Of a stretch of 10,150 bases of DNA, positions 1 through 6,716 are shown piece after piece (within the stretch, counting starts at the first letter, position 1; every line of letters begins with the position of its first letter). The stretch lies in contig DAOUOU010000093.1 in the NCBI GenBank assembly GCA_030626465.1, positions 1 through 10,150 on the forward strand. Reading direction: 5' to 3'. Below the pieces are notes generated by a model that saw nothing but the letters and a program-made list of their open reading frames with translations, was not told the DNA's origin and searched no databases. The DNA is from Bacteroidales bacterium (GTDB taxonomy: Bacteria; Bacteroidota; Bacteroidia; Bacteroidales; UBA10428). A program made the translations under genes and the position numbers.

Positions 1-2589
1 GAAGGTGGTCAGGGAGGTCAAAACTCAAATCCACTCGCAACAATTAACCCCGACGATATCGAATCCATCGAGATCCTGAAAGATGCCTCTGCCACTGCTA
101 TCTATGGTTCGCGCGGTGCTAACGGAGTTATCCTGATTTCAACCAAGCGAGGGAAAGAAGGCAAGAACAATCTTTCCTTCAGTGCATATTACGGGTTCCA
201 ACAATTACCAAAAAAGTTAGACGTCATGAATTCATATGATTACGCCCGGTACAGGCTTATGCAGCATATGAACAACATCAACAGTGATACCTATCCTGTT
301 TTTGAGACTCAGTTAGACATTACTGACGATCAGATCCCTTTTACAACCCTTCATCCTGATTCCTTCCCTGTGAATACCGACTGGCAGAAAGAAATGTATC
401 AGACTGCACCCATACAGAACTATCACCTGTCAGCCAGCGGGGGTAGCGAAAAAATAAGGTACAGCCTTTCGGGAGGATACTATGGGGTAGATGGTATCCT
501 GGTGGGTTCATCGTATGAACGTTTGTCTTTGAAAGCCAATACGGATGCCACACTTTCCAAATGGTTTCAGATGGGTAACACCCTGATGTTCAGCTACTCG
601 AAAGAAGACATGACATTCAACGATGCCTACTATGGCGGAGGTATTGTAGAGAGGGCCCTGCAACAGCGACCCGATATGGCGGTACGCGATTCGGCAGGAA
701 ATTATGCTGGCCCTTCTGAAGACCTGGAAAATGCTCCTGATAATCCTATTGCTGCCGAGCTGGAAAAACAAAACGACAACGTGGTTAGCAGAATAGTGGG
801 GAATATATACGGACAATTAACCTTTTTTGAAGGTTTTACCTTCAGAACCATTTTCGGTACGGACTTATCCAATTCCCGCACAACCATATTCGAACCTTCA
901 GTCGATCGTGGTGCCATTTACGTGGAACATGCCCGTATGCAGGAAGCCATTCAGCAAAACCTTTACTGGTCGTGGGAAAATTATTTCACTTTTAACCGCA
1001 AGATCGCTTTGGCGCACGACCTGACTGTTATGGCCGGTTACAGCAGGTCTTATACAAAATGGGATCAGTTCAGTGCCTTCCGGGACAATTTCCCGAACAA
1101 CGAATCCAGAAACCTTGCACTGGGCTCTGAAGATAATAAGAGCAACGGAGCGTATGCGGGTGATGTTGCAATGGAATCTTTCTTTGGCCGGCTTGTATAC
1201 GATTATAACAACCTGGTAACCTTTACCCATACCTCACGTGTTGACGGGAGTTCAAAATTTGGCTCCGGCAAGAAAAGGGGTTATTTTCCTTCCTTTGCCC
1301 TGGCATGGAAATTCTCTAACCATGGATTCATGCAATCCCTTTCGTTTATCAACTTTGCAAAGCTAAGAATAGGCTATGGAAAAACCGGAAACGACAACAT
1401 CGATCCTACTGACTTTCTTGCCAGGCTCCGCCCTGTATTAGTCAGCCTGAATAATCAGATATACCCGGCCTATGAACCTGACGGGAAAGACAACCCCGAC
1501 CTTAACTGGGAAACCGTAATTTCCTATAACCTGGGACTGGACGTGAATATGCTTGAAAACCGGTTACAGCTGATAACTGATTTTTATATCCAGCGCTCAG
1601 AAGATATGTTGATCCAGCTGCCTCTTCCTATTACTTCCTCTCCATTCGGCGAACCCTGGTCAAACAGTGCTACCATGGAAAACAAGGGAGTTGAAGTAAA
1701 TCTGATCTCGCATATCCTGTCGGGCAATTTCAACTGGTCTGTTACAGCCACATATTCCTTCAACAGGAACAAGGTACTTGATCTTTCGGAAACTGTTATT
1801 CCACAGAGGATAAGGACACAGGATCCGATGATCACACAGACAGCCGAAGGATATCCTATAGCCCAGTTTTATGGTTTTGTGACCGATGGAATTTTCCGCA
1901 GCCAGGAAGAAATCGACAATCATGCATTTCAGAATCCACTGACCAGTGTGGGTGATATTCGCTTCAAGGACCTTAATGGTGACGGAACGATCGATGAGAA
2001 CGATAAAGCTTACATAGGCAATCCGGTACCAATGCATGTATTCGGACTGACCAACAATCTCGTTTACAAAGGCTTCGATCTAAGCATTTTCCTTCAGGGA
2101 ATGCTAGGTAACAAAGTATTCAATATGGTCAAACGCAGAATGGAAGCCATGAATACTACCAACAATCAGTTCTCCACTGTACTGGATGCTTACACACCGG
2201 AAGATATTTACCTGGACACCCCTCACGGGCGTTTCCTGGTAGCTGCTCAGAACACTACTACCGACATTCCCCGTATGACCCTTCAGGATTATAACAACAA
2301 CCTGCGCATCTCGGACCGTTTTGTTGAGGATGCATCTTTTCTGAAGATACAGACGATTACCCTGGGTTATACACTGCCGAAGAAAATTTCAAACCGCATC
2401 AGGGCTGAGCGCTTGCGTATATATGTGACAGGCAAAAACCTCTATACCTTTACAAAATATACCGGTTATGAGCCTGAACACGGTCCGTTGACAAACAATG
2501 AGATCAACAATGCCCTGCTTACCGGAGTCGATATTGGTAACTATCCCATCCCCAGATCGGTCGTATTTGGCATTAATCTGGATTTTTAA
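1..2589 (+). CDS. susC: SusC/RagA-family TonB-dependent outer-membrane transporter, 5'-truncated by window
   Basis: This is the outer-membrane channel that, with its SusD partner, imports oligosaccharides using TonB-ExbBD energy. The frame is open from base 1, so the gene starts upstream; the ATG at 226 is internal and is not the real start. Window codons 18-51 carry the SusC/RagA plug signature (PDDIESIEILKDASA, then YGSRGANGVILI). The remaining roughly 800 residues are beta-barrel, rich in alternating aromatic strands (for example YDYNNLVTFTHTSRVDGSSK), and the protein ends in the usual terminal aromatic (GINLDF). A complete member is about 1000-1100 residues, so about 200 are missing: the signal peptide, the carboxypeptidase-regulatory-like domain, the TonB box and the start of the plug. 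The susD-like gene follows after 18 bases, so they are co-transcribed. The family is certain. The substrate cannot be read from the sequence. Confidence 0.97.
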   Translation, partial: EGGQGGQNSNPLATINPDDIESIEILKDASATAIYGSRGANGVILISTKRGKEGKNNLSFSAYYGFQQLPKKLDVMNSYDYARYRLMQHMNNINSDTYPVFETQLDITDDQIPFTTLHPDSFPVNTDWQKEMYQTAPIQNYHLSASGGSEKIRYSLSGGYYGVDGILVGSSYERLSLKANTDATLSKWFQMGNTLMFSYSKEDMTFNDAYYGGGIVERALQQRPDMAVRDSAGNYAGPSEDLENAPDNPIAAELEKQNDNVVSRIVGNIYGQLTFFEGFTFRTIFGTDLSNSRTTIFEPSVDRGAIYVEHARMQEAIQQNLYWSWENYFTFNRKIALAHDLTVMAGYSRSYTKWDQFSAFRDNFPNNESRNLALGSEDNKSNGAYAGDVAMESFFGRLVYDYNNLVTFTHTSRVDGSSKFGSGKKRGYFPSFALAWKFSNHGFMQSLSFINFAKLRIGYGKTGNDNIDPTDFLARLRPVLVSLNNQIYPAYEPDGKDNPDLNWETVISYNLGLDVNMLENRLQLITDFYIQRSEDMLIQLPLPITSSPFGEPWSNSATMENKGVEVNLISHILSGNFNWSVTATYSFNRNKVLDLSETVIPQRIRTQDPMITQTAEGYPIAQFYGFVTDGIFRSQEEIDNHAFQNPLTSVGDIRFKDLNGDGTIDENDKAYIGNPVPMHVFGLTNNLVYKGFDLSIFLQGMLGNKVFNMVKRRMEAMNTTNNQFSTVLDAYTPEDIYLDTPHGRFLVAAQNTTTDIPRMTLQDYNNNLRISDRFVEDASFLKIQTITLGYTLPKKISNRIRAERLRIYVTGKNLYTFTKYTGYEPEHGPLTNNEINNALLTGVDIGNYPIPRSVVFGINLDF

Positions 2590-2607
2590 ATTTTAAACCA
2601 AGGAAAA

Positions 2608-4227
2608 ATGAAAAGAGAAAAAATATATGCCTTAATTCTGCTGCAACTCATACTATTGATCATCCTGTCATGCAGCGAAGACTTCCTTGACAGAAAACCT
2701 ATTGATACGCTGGTAACAGGTAATTTCTATACCACAGCAGATGGTATTCAGTATGCTGCAAATGCGATCTATGCTCCTTTAGGAGAAGAAGGTTTTAACG
2801 GCAAATCCATCTGGATGATAGGGGATGGTGCTTCTGACGATGCTCAACCCAACGGTGTTGATCCCGATTATATACCCATCGATGAATTTTCGCTGGCAAG
2901 CGATAATCCGAGAAATGCCGACCTCTGGCAGATCATTTACCGTATGATTGCGTTAACGAATATCGTACTGGAGAATATTGACGGGAACAGCGCAGACCAG
3001 GTTCTTCTTGATCGCATTCAGGGAGAAGCACTAACACTGAGAGCCTATGGTTATTTTACCCTGGTGCGCCTCTATTCTGATATACCATTGATACTGGATG
3101 GCATGACACCTGAAGAATTGAAGGCCCCTTACAGATCTTCGGCTTATGATGTGTACAATAAGATAATAGAAGATTTTGAAAGCGGAGCTGATCTTCTTCC
3201 GGCACGTAGCGAATACACAGGTGATGATATAGGCCGGGTAAATAAACACACAGCCATGGGACTTCTTGCCAAAGTGTATATGACAATTGCCGGAGAACTC
3301 ACGATGTATACTACCGAAAGTAATCCCGATAACGATTCCAGGATCCGTAGCATTGCCGATCCGTCAACCTGCTATGAGACAGCGCTCGGTCTGTTCAATA
3401 CAATCATCAACTCAGGTGAGTTTGCATTGTTGCCAAACTTTCACGATTTGTTTGTACGTGAGGGCGATAATTGCTCCGAATCTATCTGGCAATTGCAATT
3501 TATAGGTTGCGAATCACGCCATGGATCGGGCAATATGATGCAGGCCTTTTGGGCACCGTGGCAATCCGAAATTACAGGAGCAGGAGATGGCTGGGGCACT
3601 CATAGTCCGCATTCCGAACTGGCAAGGTGTTTCTATGATAACCCCGATGATTTGATCATTGACGGGAACCAGGTGGATTCTACCGTAGTGCCACCTACCG
3701 ACCTGAGATTTTATCATACCCTTATGTTCCCTGGTGTTGAATATCCTGAGTTGCCGGTAGGGGTTGAGGAAACTCCTTATGTATTGGCATACGGTTACGG
3801 AAAAAGTGGATTTGCATGCAAAAAGTATGTAATAGGCAAAGGTACGGACGTTTGCTCGATGAAAGCTCCCAACAATGCTTATATGCTTCGTCTGGCTGAC
3901 ATCCTGTTACTAAAAGCCGAGTGCCTGGTTGAACTGAATCGCTCTTCCGAAGCTGCACCTGTGCTCGATCCCATAAGGACGCGTGCCGGCAAACCAATGA
4001 TATCCTCATCGCTCGAACAATCCGAGATGCGTGAGGCTGTCCGTTTGGAACGCAGAAGAGAGCTCGCCCTGGAACAGCAACGCTGGTTCGACATTCTGAG
4101 GTGGAACATTGCTATGGACGTGCTTGCCGATCAGGATATTACCTTACCACCTGCACGCCGTCTGTTCCCGATACCGAGCACAGAGATCGCTCTCAATAAG
4201 AATCTTGTTCAGAATACATCTTATTAA
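2608..4227 (+). CDS. susD: SusD/RagB-family glycan-binding surface lipoprotein
   Basis: This is the surface lipoprotein that caps the SusC channel and captures glycan. The 539-residue length is normal for the family. The N-terminus is a lipoprotein signal peptide ending LIILSC with Cys22 as the lipidated residue. It is followed by the typical SEDFLDRKP start, whose acidic residues right after Cys fit the Bacteroidota surface-export signal. The N-terminal TPR-like part includes ALTLRAYGYFTLVRLY near residue 140. The C-terminal SusD/RagB domain shows LRLADILLLKAECLVELN near 427, ERRRELALEQQRWFDILRW near 480-497, and the LFPIPSTEIALNKN ending. The ATG at 2608 is preceded by AAGGAAAA and gives an intact signal peptide. 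It lies 18 bases after susC and 36 bases before the next lipoprotein gene, forming one operon. Substrate unknown. Confidence 0.97.
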   Translation: MKREKIYALILLQLILLIILSCSEDFLDRKPIDTLVTGNFYTTADGIQYAANAIYAPLGEEGFNGKSIWMIGDGASDDAQPNGVDPDYIPIDEFSLASDNPRNADLWQIIYRMIALTNIVLENIDGNSADQVLLDRIQGEALTLRAYGYFTLVRLYSDIPLILDGMTPEELKAPYRSSAYDVYNKIIEDFESGADLLPARSEYTGDDIGRVNKHTAMGLLAKVYMTIAGELTMYTTESNPDNDSRIRSIADPSTCYETALGLFNTIINSGEFALLPNFHDLFVREGDNCSESIWQLQFIGCESRHGSGNMMQAFWAPWQSEITGAGDGWGTHSPHSELARCFYDNPDDLIIDGNQVDSTVVPPTDLRFYHTLMFPGVEYPELPVGVEETPYVLAYGYGKSGFACKKYVIGKGTDVCSMKAPNNAYMLRLADILLLKAECLVELNRSSEAAPVLDPIRTRAGKPMISSSLEQSEMREAVRLERRRELALEQQRWFDILRWNIAMDVLADQDITLPPARRLFPIPSTEIALNKNLVQNTSY

Positions 4228-4263
4228 TATTTTTTACCAAATGATGAATTTAAAATACAAATC

Positions 4264-4728
4264 ATGAGAAAAGCAAAATATACAGCTCTTTGGATTCTGG
4301 GTATGGTAATCGCAGGTTTTGCATTCAATGCCTGCGAAATTGATGAACCTTTTCCCGATCCCTCAGGCGATTTTGAGATTTGGGGTACAAACCCGGAAAC
4401 AAATGCTTACGAACAAATTCCGGAACCTTTTCAGTTGATTGCAGGAATTCCACACGACTTTATTGTGGAAGGCACCGGACAGCAATTTGTATTCTGGTTT
4501 GGTACGCCGGGAGATCCTGAAAGTAGCACTCCCAAAGGAAGTGATTTCAATGACCGGGGTAAGAACCACCAGTCAAAGGGCAGAGTTGCCGTAAACAATA
4601 CGGTTAAATTCCCCTACCCGGACGAAGGTGTTTTTGAGATCGTGCTGGTAGCTTCCAGTTACAGCTATTCGACAGACGAGTATAAGGAAAGCATCCTGAA
4701 GAAAAGTGTTACAGTAGTTGCTCCATAA
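4264..4728 (+). CDS. small PKD-like surface lipoprotein of the Sus operon
   Basis: This 154-residue lipoprotein is the third gene of the Sus operon. The signal peptide ends FNAC (Cys24), followed by EIDEP, an acidic stretch that fits the Bacteroidota surface-export signal. The mature part reads like one beta-sandwich of the PKD type: a strand ending GTGQQFVFWFGTPGD, a variable loop, then FPYPDEGVFEIVLVASS and a last strand KKSVTVVAP. This follows the usual pattern of a W/F-G-D turn, then Y-x-x-x-G-x-Y/F-x-V. In such operons a small protein at this place is often a surface glycan-binding protein (SusE/F position), but no binding residues can be identified here. It ends 45 bases before an intrinsic terminator and so closes the operon. 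The PKD-like fold is inferred from the strand pattern only. Confidence 0.85.
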   Translation: MRKAKYTALWILGMVIAGFAFNACEIDEPFPDPSGDFEIWGTNPETNAYEQIPEPFQLIAGIPHDFIVEGTGQQFVFWFGTPGDPESSTPKGSDFNDRGKNHQSKGRVAVNNTVKFPYPDEGVFEIVLVASSYSYSTDEYKESILKKSVTVVAP

Positions 4729-4773
4729 CAAAGCATGGATCTGATTATGGATGCCTGAAGCAAATAATATGAG

Positions 4774-4801
4774 AACCTGCCTGCATACAGAGGCAGGTTT
4801 T
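4774..4801 (+). terminator. Rho-independent terminator of the Sus operon
   Basis: A perfect 9-bp stem, AACCTGCCT at 4774-4782 with AGGCAGGTT at 4791-4799, has an 8-base loop and continues into a short T run (4798-4801). It starts 45 bases after the stop codon of the last Sus gene, as expected for the operon end. Confidence 0.85.
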
Positions 4802-4803
4802 CT

Positions 4804-5031
4804 TATTCCTGTATGTTTTACGAACCTCAGGCACTTTTTCAGAAAGGTTCCCTGCCTAACCGTCGAATACAGAATGCAATAAGCAAGACTAACGTACCTC
4901 AACAGAATCAACCACTTAATATATAATTTTTGGAACATAATTCACAGGATAGTCGTAGACTAAACTTTACTAAAATGCCTGCTCTCCAATCATCTTATAT
5001 TTGATGAAAAAACTCATTAAAATACAAATTG
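4804..5031. other. non-coding intergenic region upstream of the coiled-coil gene
   Basis: I see no gene here. Long reading frames on the minus strand overlap the lipoprotein gene and look like no known family. The only structured parts are a candidate -7 promoter box and a tiny possible leader frame near the right end, both listed separately. Confidence 0.6.
4996..5003 (+). promoter_or_regulatory. candidate Bacteroidota -7 promoter box for the coiled-coil gene
   Basis: TATATTTG matches the Bacteroidota -7 consensus TAnnTTTG. It lies 28 bases before the ATG at 5032, giving a short leader. No convincing -33 TTG element is seen at the usual distance, so this is a weak call based on one box and its position. 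Confidence 0.35.
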
Positions 5032-5586
5032 ATGAAAACAACTAAAAAAACTTTCCTTCCCATCATGCTGCTCCTGTGTTTTTTATTCTCCAGCATTATC
5101 CGGGCTCAAACCGATAAAAATGAGCTCAGAATTCAAAGACTAAAAGAGAACGTAGCCAGATACGAAACCAAGGTAGCTTCCAAAGAGCGTAAATTAGAAA
5201 TTGCCGATTCACTTATCACTACAGGTGAAGATATGATATACAAGGCTGAAGATGCGTTCGTACTTGTTGAAAATCAACAGACAAACCTGGATAAGGAGTA
5301 TAGGCGCCATTACAAGCAACTGGCAAAATTGCAGAAATCAAAAGACGAAGAGGTGGCGGACAAAGCCGAAGCCGATTTGAAAGCATTGTATACCCAATAC
5401 AAATCAGATACGAAAGCCATCGATGCAAAGATCAAAAACCTCACCAAACAGGCTACTGCGGGACAGAACAATATAGCAAAGGGAAAAGAAATGAGGAAGA
5501 CCGCAGGCAAAGATCTTAAGGAAGCACAAGCAAGACTGGATGTTGCCGTGGAGAAGTATGAGGCGGCCATTGGAACGGGTAGCTAG
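5032..5586 (+). CDS. exported coiled-coil protein of unknown function
   Basis: I do not recognise a family. The 184-residue product begins with a Sec signal peptide (KTTKK, a hydrophobic core from residue 8, then SSIIRA|Q with likely cleavage after Ala25). There is no lipobox, because Cys16 lies inside the hydrophobic core. The mature part is almost wholly charged helix rich in K, E, A, Q and D, with heptad-like spacing (RIQRLKENVARYETKVAS; later KDLKEAQARLDVAVEKYEAA). It is therefore probably a periplasmic or envelope-associated coiled coil. The ATG at 5032 is preferred to the TTG at 5029, which is directly adjacent and less usual. The gene stands alone: a terminator lies upstream and repeats follow directly after its stop. 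No function is assigned. Confidence 0.8.
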   Translation: MKTTKKTFLPIMLLLCFLFSSIIRAQTDKNELRIQRLKENVARYETKVASKERKLEIADSLITTGEDMIYKAEDAFVLVENQQTNLDKEYRRHYKQLAKLQKSKDEEVADKAEADLKALYTQYKSDTKAIDAKIKNLTKQATAGQNNIAKGKEMRKTAGKDLKEAQARLDVAVEKYEAAIGTGS

Positions 5587-5597
5587 GCTGATGTAAT

Positions 5598-5645
5598 TGT
5601 GTAATTGTTTAACTGTGTAATTGTTTAACTGTGTAATTGTTTAAA
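5598..5645 (+). repeat. three tandem copies of a 16-bp unit
   Basis: TGTGTAATTGTTTAAC occurs at 5598-5613 and 5614-5629, and again at 5630-5645 with only the last base changed. A partial unit (TGTAATTG) precedes it from 5592. The array starts 12 bases after the coiled-coil gene's stop codon. Confidence 0.95.
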
Positions 5646-5815
5646 TGATTAATCAATGAACTGATGAATCGATTAAATGAAGTTACTGATGGAATGTTGA
5701 GGAGTTGAGTAGTTGAGGAGTTGAGGAATCGGTGAATTGATTAACTGGAGAATCGGTGAATCGATGAAATGAAGTTACAGATAAGGTGTTGAGTAGTTGA
5801 GAAGTTGAGCATTCA
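5646..5815. repeat. degenerate short-period repeat with a duplicated block about 92 bp apart
   Basis: This low-complexity stretch is built from variants of GTTGAGGA, GTTGAGTA, AATCGGTGAA and GAATCGAT. A larger block is repeated with changes: GAATCGATTAAATGAAGTTA starting at 5666 and GAATCGATGAAATGAAGTTA starting at 5758, each followed by a run of GTTGAG units. It contains no gene. It looks like replication-slippage sequence. Confidence 0.85.
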
Positions 5816-5830
5816 ATTTTATTAATCTCC

Positions 5831-5875
5831 AGCACCAAAGGTGCGTAAATCATTAGCCCCGTGCAAAGCTCGGGG
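5831..5875. repeat. double-hairpin REP-like element
   Basis: Two compact hairpins stand 12 bases apart. The first is GCACC-AAA-GGTGC (5832-5844). The second is CCCCG-t-GC-aaa-GC-t-CGGGG (5857-5875). Paired GC-rich hairpins in an AT-rich gap resemble dispersed palindromic (REP-like) elements. Whether it is repeated elsewhere in the genome cannot be seen from this window. It may also serve as a transcription barrier between the plus-strand gene and the minus-strand cassettes. Confidence 0.55.
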
Positions 5876-6010
5876 TTTATGATGCCTAATGACCTGCATC
5901 AGCGGCGCAAGGATGAATGCGTACCAGATGTTAGTATTTAATCTAAGTTTTCGAGAATCCTCTTGATGTTTGATTCCCACCAGAGCCCTTTACGTTCGTT
6001 GCATGCAATT
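5876..6010. other. intergenic stretch with a possible gene remnant on the minus strand
   Basis: No intact gene is visible. On the minus strand, 6000 to 5938 reads NERKGLWWESNIKRILENLD and then a stop. This looks like the C-terminal end of a real protein, but the frame is closed by a stop at 6028-6030 and has no start codon. I cannot assign it to a family. It directly abuts the left edge of the integron. Confidence 0.3.
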
Positions 6011-6017
6011 GTTATAC
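6000..6017 (-). other. truncated attC half-site behind the toxin-antitoxin cassette
   Basis: On the minus strand, 15 bases after the toxin stop, GTATAAC (6017-6011) matches the R'' box expected for this cassette, since it complements the cassette's start TTATAC. The following bases include TGCAACGAACG (6006 to 5996), which resembles TTGCAGCGGACG at the same place in the intact attC. No complementary second half and no GTTRRRY box follow, so the site seems to have lost its R' side at about 5995. Confidence 0.45.
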
Positions 6018-6031
6018 GGCTATTATTTTAT

Positions 6032-6307
6032 TCATTTTACTTTTTGATTATAGTGCCCACCCATTGCAAATATATGAATAGATTTATCATCAAACTTATA
6101 AATTAGCCTGTCTTTTTGAGATATGCGACGAGACCAAAATCCCAATAAGTTATGTTTTAAAGGTTCAGGTTTACCTAGTCCAATAGTAGGATCTTCTCTC
6201 TGTATCTCTTTCAATATTTTACATAGATTTTTATGAAGAACCTTATCTTTTGACCTTAATTTTTCATATATATTCCATGTATTACCTTCAAATACTATTG
6301 ATCTCAT
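6032..6307 (-). CDS. yoeB: YoeB/Txe-family mRNA-interferase toxin
   Basis: This is a ribosome-dependent RNase toxin of the RelE superfamily that cuts mRNA in the ribosomal A site. It has 91 residues, close to the 84 of E. coli YoeB. The core GKPEPLKHNLLGFWSRRI is nearly identical to YoeB. The residues known to matter in YoeB (Glu46, Arg65, His83, Tyr84) are all present here as Glu48, Arg67, His85 and Tyr86 with a constant offset of two, so it should be active. The start at 6307 (MRSIVFEG) is chosen over an in-frame ATG 30 bases upstream because it matches the family length and gives the usual overlap with the antitoxin gene (20 bases, 6288-6307). It is the second gene of the cassette. Confidence 0.95.
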   Translation of the reverse strand: MRSIVFEGNTWNIYEKLRSKDKVLHKNLCKILKEIQREDPTIGLGKPEPLKHNLLGFWSRRISQKDRLIYKFDDKSIHIFAMGGHYNQKVK

Positions 6308-6560
6308 CCATTTCCTTTTGTGTTGGCCTATAACCACTACCGTTATTATAGGTCTTGATTGATTCGCTTATTTGTTTTATTAATGATGAGTTTTGAAGGA
6401 TATACAAGGTTTCCTGTTCTCTTTCCCAATCTTCATCTCCAATGACTATAAAATTTTTCCCTTTTCTACGTGTAACTTTAATAGGTTCGTGGTTGTTTAT
6501 TACCCTATCTATATAAGATTTAAGATTGGCCCGAAATTTATTTACAGATAATTCTATCAT
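6288..6560 (-). CDS. yefM: YefM-family antitoxin (Phd/YefM type)
   Basis: This 90-residue antitoxin neutralises the YoeB-like toxin encoded next to it and represses the operon. The N-terminal DNA-binding/dimerisation half reads MIELSVNKFRANLKSYIDRV, then NHEPIKVTRRKGKNFIVIGD. The toxin-binding part follows with EQETLYILQNSSLIKQISESI, parallel to E. coli YefM (DHAPILITRQNGEAAVLMS; EETAYLLRSP). Its end overlaps the toxin start by 20 bases, which implies translational coupling. A promoter and a palindrome with TGTAC halves lie directly upstream, as expected for autoregulation. It is the first gene of the integron cassette and, unlike most cassette genes, has its own promoter. Confidence 0.95.
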   Translation of the reverse strand: MIELSVNKFRANLKSYIDRVINNHEPIKVTRRKGKNFIVIGDEDWEREQETLYILQNSSLIKQISESIKTYNNGSGYRPTQKEMDEINSI

Positions 6561-6584
6561 TTTTAGCCTTTAATTATTTTTATA

Positions 6585-6610
6585 CAAATGTACGGCTTTT
6601 TGGTACATTT
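6585..6610 (-). promoter_or_regulatory. promoter and palindromic operator of the toxin-antitoxin cassette
   Basis: On the minus strand TACATTTG (6592-6585) matches the Bacteroidota -7 box TAnnTTTG and lies 24 bases before the antitoxin ATG. It overlaps a perfect 8-bp inverted repeat, AAATGTAC at 6586-6593 and GTACATTT at 6603-6610, with a 9-base spacer. Each half contains TGTAC, close to the TGTACA core known for the E. coli YefM-YoeB operator. Binding would cover the promoter. The -33 element is unclear. Confidence 0.65.
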
Positions 6611-6641
6611 ATTAAAATGTTTTTAAATATTTTTATAAGCC

Positions 6642-6700
6642 GTATAACGATCGAGTTCAGCGGCGGCGTTTTCGCCGTCCGCTGCAACGATTGGTTAGAC
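6642..6700 (-). other. attC recombination site (59 bp) between the two cassettes
   Basis: Read on the minus strand, the site starts with R'' GTCTAAC (6700-6694), a perfect RYYYAAC. It ends with R' GTTATAC (6648-6642), one base off GTTRRRY. The inner stem pairs CAGCGGaCGGCG with CGCCGCCGCTG around an AAAA loop, leaving one bulged A (plus-strand T6678). Between the R boxes and this stem lie poorly paired spacer regions, as in known attC hairpins. The length of 59 bp is typical. It lies 16 bases after the stop codon of the DUF3795-like gene. Strand exchange is expected between G and TTATAC, at 6648/6647. Confidence 0.85.
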
Positions 6701-6716
6701 AACAGAACTATTCTTT

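Noticed and set aside
226..2589. A complete gene starting at ATG 226
   Set aside because: The frame is open to base 1 and the SusC plug signature lies upstream of this ATG, so it is an internal methionine of a longer gene.
4855..4861. GCCTAAC, a perfect RYYYAAC box that could mark another attC
   Set aside because: No GTTRRRY partner or hairpin lies at a suitable distance, and a 7-base degenerate motif is expected by chance.
4573..4938. A 121-codon minus-strand frame behind the small lipoprotein
   Set aside because: It overlaps the lipoprotein gene and the terminator, and its protein shows no family features or credible start context.
5587..5815. CRISPR array
   Set aside because: The repeat units are 16 bp or shorter, directly adjacent and degenerate, with no unique spacers of constant length and no cas genes.
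5950..5992. tRNA 3' end suggested by TTTGATTCCCACCAG
   Set aside because: The flanking bases do not pair as a T-stem, and no acceptor or anticodon arm is present upstream.
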